This document shows positions 14,892-15,510 of a DNA stretch of 15,510 bases, piece after piece. Source of the stretch: Amnimonas aquatica (GTDB taxonomy: Bacteria > Pseudomonadota > Gammaproteobacteria > Pseudomonadales > Moraxellaceae); assembly GCF_002943415.1 (NCBI RefSeq), contig NZ_PTQZ01000013.1, positions 1 to 15,510 of the forward strand, read 5' to 3'. Positions within the stretch are counted from its first letter, which is position 1, and each line of letters starts with the position of its first letter. The translations under genes were made by a program, and so were the position numbers. The notes beneath the pieces were generated by a model. The model was not told the DNA's origin. It was given only the letters and a program-made list of their open reading frames with translations, and did no database searches.

Positions 14892-15260
14892 TCAACCAAT
14901 TGCCGCAGAAATGAGGAAGCCGAACAGCGAGTCCATGCCCCACAGCAGCAGCGACATGACCAGCACGACGACCAGCACGATCAGCGTGGTCTGCCAGGTT
15001 TCCTGCTTGGTCGGCCACACCACCTTGCGCACTTCGACCTGGGCCTGCTTGAGCAGATCCAGGAAGGAGCGCCCCTGGGACGTCACGAACGCGACCACCA
15101 GCGCCAGAGCACCCAGGCCGACCATCAGCAGACCGCGCAGCAGGCCGGACAGCTCGGGCAGGAGGCGGTTGACCAGCGTGGCGGCAATCAGCAGCGCCAC
15201 GACAACCACCCACTTGACGGTGTTGGCCGGATCTCGGACCGTTTCGACCGGTGTCGTCAT
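14892..15260 (-). CDS. secE: Protein translocase subunit SecE
   Basis: SecE is the essential clamp subunit of the SecYEG channel in the inner membrane. The 122-residue protein has three predicted membrane segments: about residues 18-35 ([17 protein letters not shown] region), 43-63 ([16 protein letters not shown]) and 92-115 ([18 protein letters not shown]). Before the last segment lies the conserved amphipathic motif [13 protein letters not shown], typical of SecE. Three segments is the enterobacterial-type length (E. coli 127) rather than the single-segment form. ATG at 15260 has only a weak GAG-type ribosome binding site. It follows tRNA-Trp, and nusG starts 13 nt downstream. Confidence 0.98.
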   Translation of the reverse strand: MTTPVETVRDPANTVKWVVVVALLIAATLVNRLLPELSGLLRGLLMVGLGALALVVAFVTSQGRSFLDLLKQAQVEVRKVVWPTKQETWQTTLIVLVVVLVMSLLLWGMDSLFGFLISAAIG

Positions 15261-15283
15261 AAAATCAGACTCTCAGACACGAC

Positions 15284-15304
15284 AAAAACGCGTTTCCGCG
15301 CCTT
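15284..15304 (-). terminator. Small terminator-like hairpin between tRNA-Trp and secE
   Basis: On the minus strand AAGGCGCG pairs with CGCGTTTT (four G-C/C-G pairs, two G-U, two A-U) around a GAAA tetraloop and runs into TTTTT. It lies 5 nt after the tRNA CCA end and about 24 nt before secE. The GC core is short, so termination is probably partial; it could also protect the tRNA 3' end before trimming. No separate secE promoter is visible downstream of it. Confidence 0.6.
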
Positions 15305-15309
15305 GAATA

Positions 15310-15385
15310 TGGCAGGCCAGGAGGGACTCGAACCCCCAACACCCGGTTTTGGAGACCGGTGCTCTACCAATTGAACTACTGGCCT
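15310..15385 (-). tRNA. tRNA-Trp (CCA anticodon)
   Basis: The 76-nt minus-strand sequence folds as a cloverleaf: acceptor AGGCCAG/CTGGCCT, D-arm with TTCAATTGGTAGAGC, anticodon stem ACCGG/CCGGG region with loop CTCCAAA (anticodon CCA), and T-arm GGGGGTTCGAGTCCCTC. It ends in discriminator G and an encoded CCA. Apart from compensatory acceptor-stem and T-stem changes it reads like E. coli tRNA-Trp. It lies between tuf and secE, where it is probably co-transcribed with tuf. Confidence 0.98.
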
Positions 15386-15394
15386 GTAGAACAT

Positions 15395-15424
15395 TGGCCC
15401 GGCAGCCTGTCGGCAGCCGGGCCA
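15395..15424 (-). promoter_or_regulatory. Long hairpin between tuf and tRNA-Trp
   Basis: TGGCCCGGC pairs perfectly with GCCGGGCCA (15416-15424 with 15395-15403). Inside, a single mismatch is followed by GCC/GGC and a 4-nt loop, giving about 12 bp. No U-tract follows in the minus direction (ATGTTC), so it is not a standard intrinsic terminator. It starts 12 nt after the tuf stop and ends 9 nt before the tRNA. A role in tuf mRNA 3' end protection or in separating the mRNA from the tRNA is plausible. Confidence 0.65.
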
Positions 15425-15436
15425 CATTTTCCCGCC

Positions 15437-15510
15437 TCAGGCGAAGATCTTGGCGACGACGCCGGCGCCGACGGTGCGGCCGCCTTCACGGATCGCGAAG
15501 CGCAGACCTT
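15437..15510 (-). CDS. tuf: Elongation factor Tu, C-terminal fragment (first tuf copy, cut by window edge)
   Basis: The final codons read GLRFAIREGGRTVGAGVVAKIFA then TGA, the diagnostic C-terminus of bacterial EF-Tu domain III. The start lies beyond position 15510. This copy corresponds to tufB of the tuf-trpT-secE-nusG arrangement, while the N-terminal fragment at 1-83 is the str-operon copy. The two fragments do not overlap, so their identity to each other cannot be tested here. Confidence 0.97.
   Translation of the reverse strand, partial: GLRFAIREGGRTVGAGVVAKIFA

Noticed and set aside
15250..15285. TTGTCG with a 17-nt spacer and TTATGA as a secE promoter
   Set aside because: The -10 would overlap the secE start codon and the transcript would begin inside the gene; the -10 is also a poor match.

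Overview
This window is a conserved ribosomal-protein / RNA-polymerase core locus of a high-GC gammaproteobacterium. Every gene lies on the minus strand, so transcription runs from position 15510 towards position 1. The order is: tuf 3' end, tRNA-Trp, secE, nusG, rplK, rplA, rplJ, rplL, rpoB, rpoC, then the str operon rpsL, rpsG, fusA and the 5' end of a second tuf copy. The protein sequences (RpoB, RpoC, EF-G, NusG, EF-Tu) read as gammaproteobacterial, possibly near Xanthomonadales or another high-GC lineage. That placement is inference; S12 and L7/L12 also have beta-like stretches, so genus and family cannot be fixed from this alone.

Region by region. 15437-15510 holds the last codons of one EF-Tu gene. 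A strong hairpin separates it from tRNA-Trp (15310-15385, CCA encoded), and a small terminator-like hairpin separates the tRNA from secE. secE and nusG form a tight pair, followed by a 100-nt structured leader and rplK-rplA. A 256-nt leader carrying a recognisable L10-binding element precedes rplJ-rplL. The 221-nt rplL-rpoB gap has an intrinsic terminator/attenuator and a second long hairpin resembling an RNase III site. rpoB and rpoC are intact and full length and show no obvious resistance substitutions in the main rifampicin region. The rpoC-rpsL gap holds a near-consensus sigma70 promoter (TTGACG-17-TAGAAT) immediately upstream of, and overlapping, a large terminator. The str operon follows and ends with a perfect hairpin plus U-tract between fusA and tuf.

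The genes work together. EF-Tu, EF-G, S7, S12, L1, L10, L11, L7/L12 and tRNA-Trp serve translation. RpoB/RpoC and NusG serve transcription, and SecE serves protein export. The intergenic gaps are short (none over 300 nt), and most hold RNA structure consistent with autogenous r-protein control, partial termination and RNA processing.

No novel gene system is visible. The points worth a second look are regulatory: a str promoter whose predicted start lies inside the rpoC terminator stem, a terminator 25 nt upstream of tuf with no room for a promoter, and several undocumented but well-formed intergenic hairpins. Long open frames on the plus strand, including one of about 8.5 kb opposite rpoBC, are shadows caused by the absence of TTA, CTA and TCA codons in these highly expressed genes.
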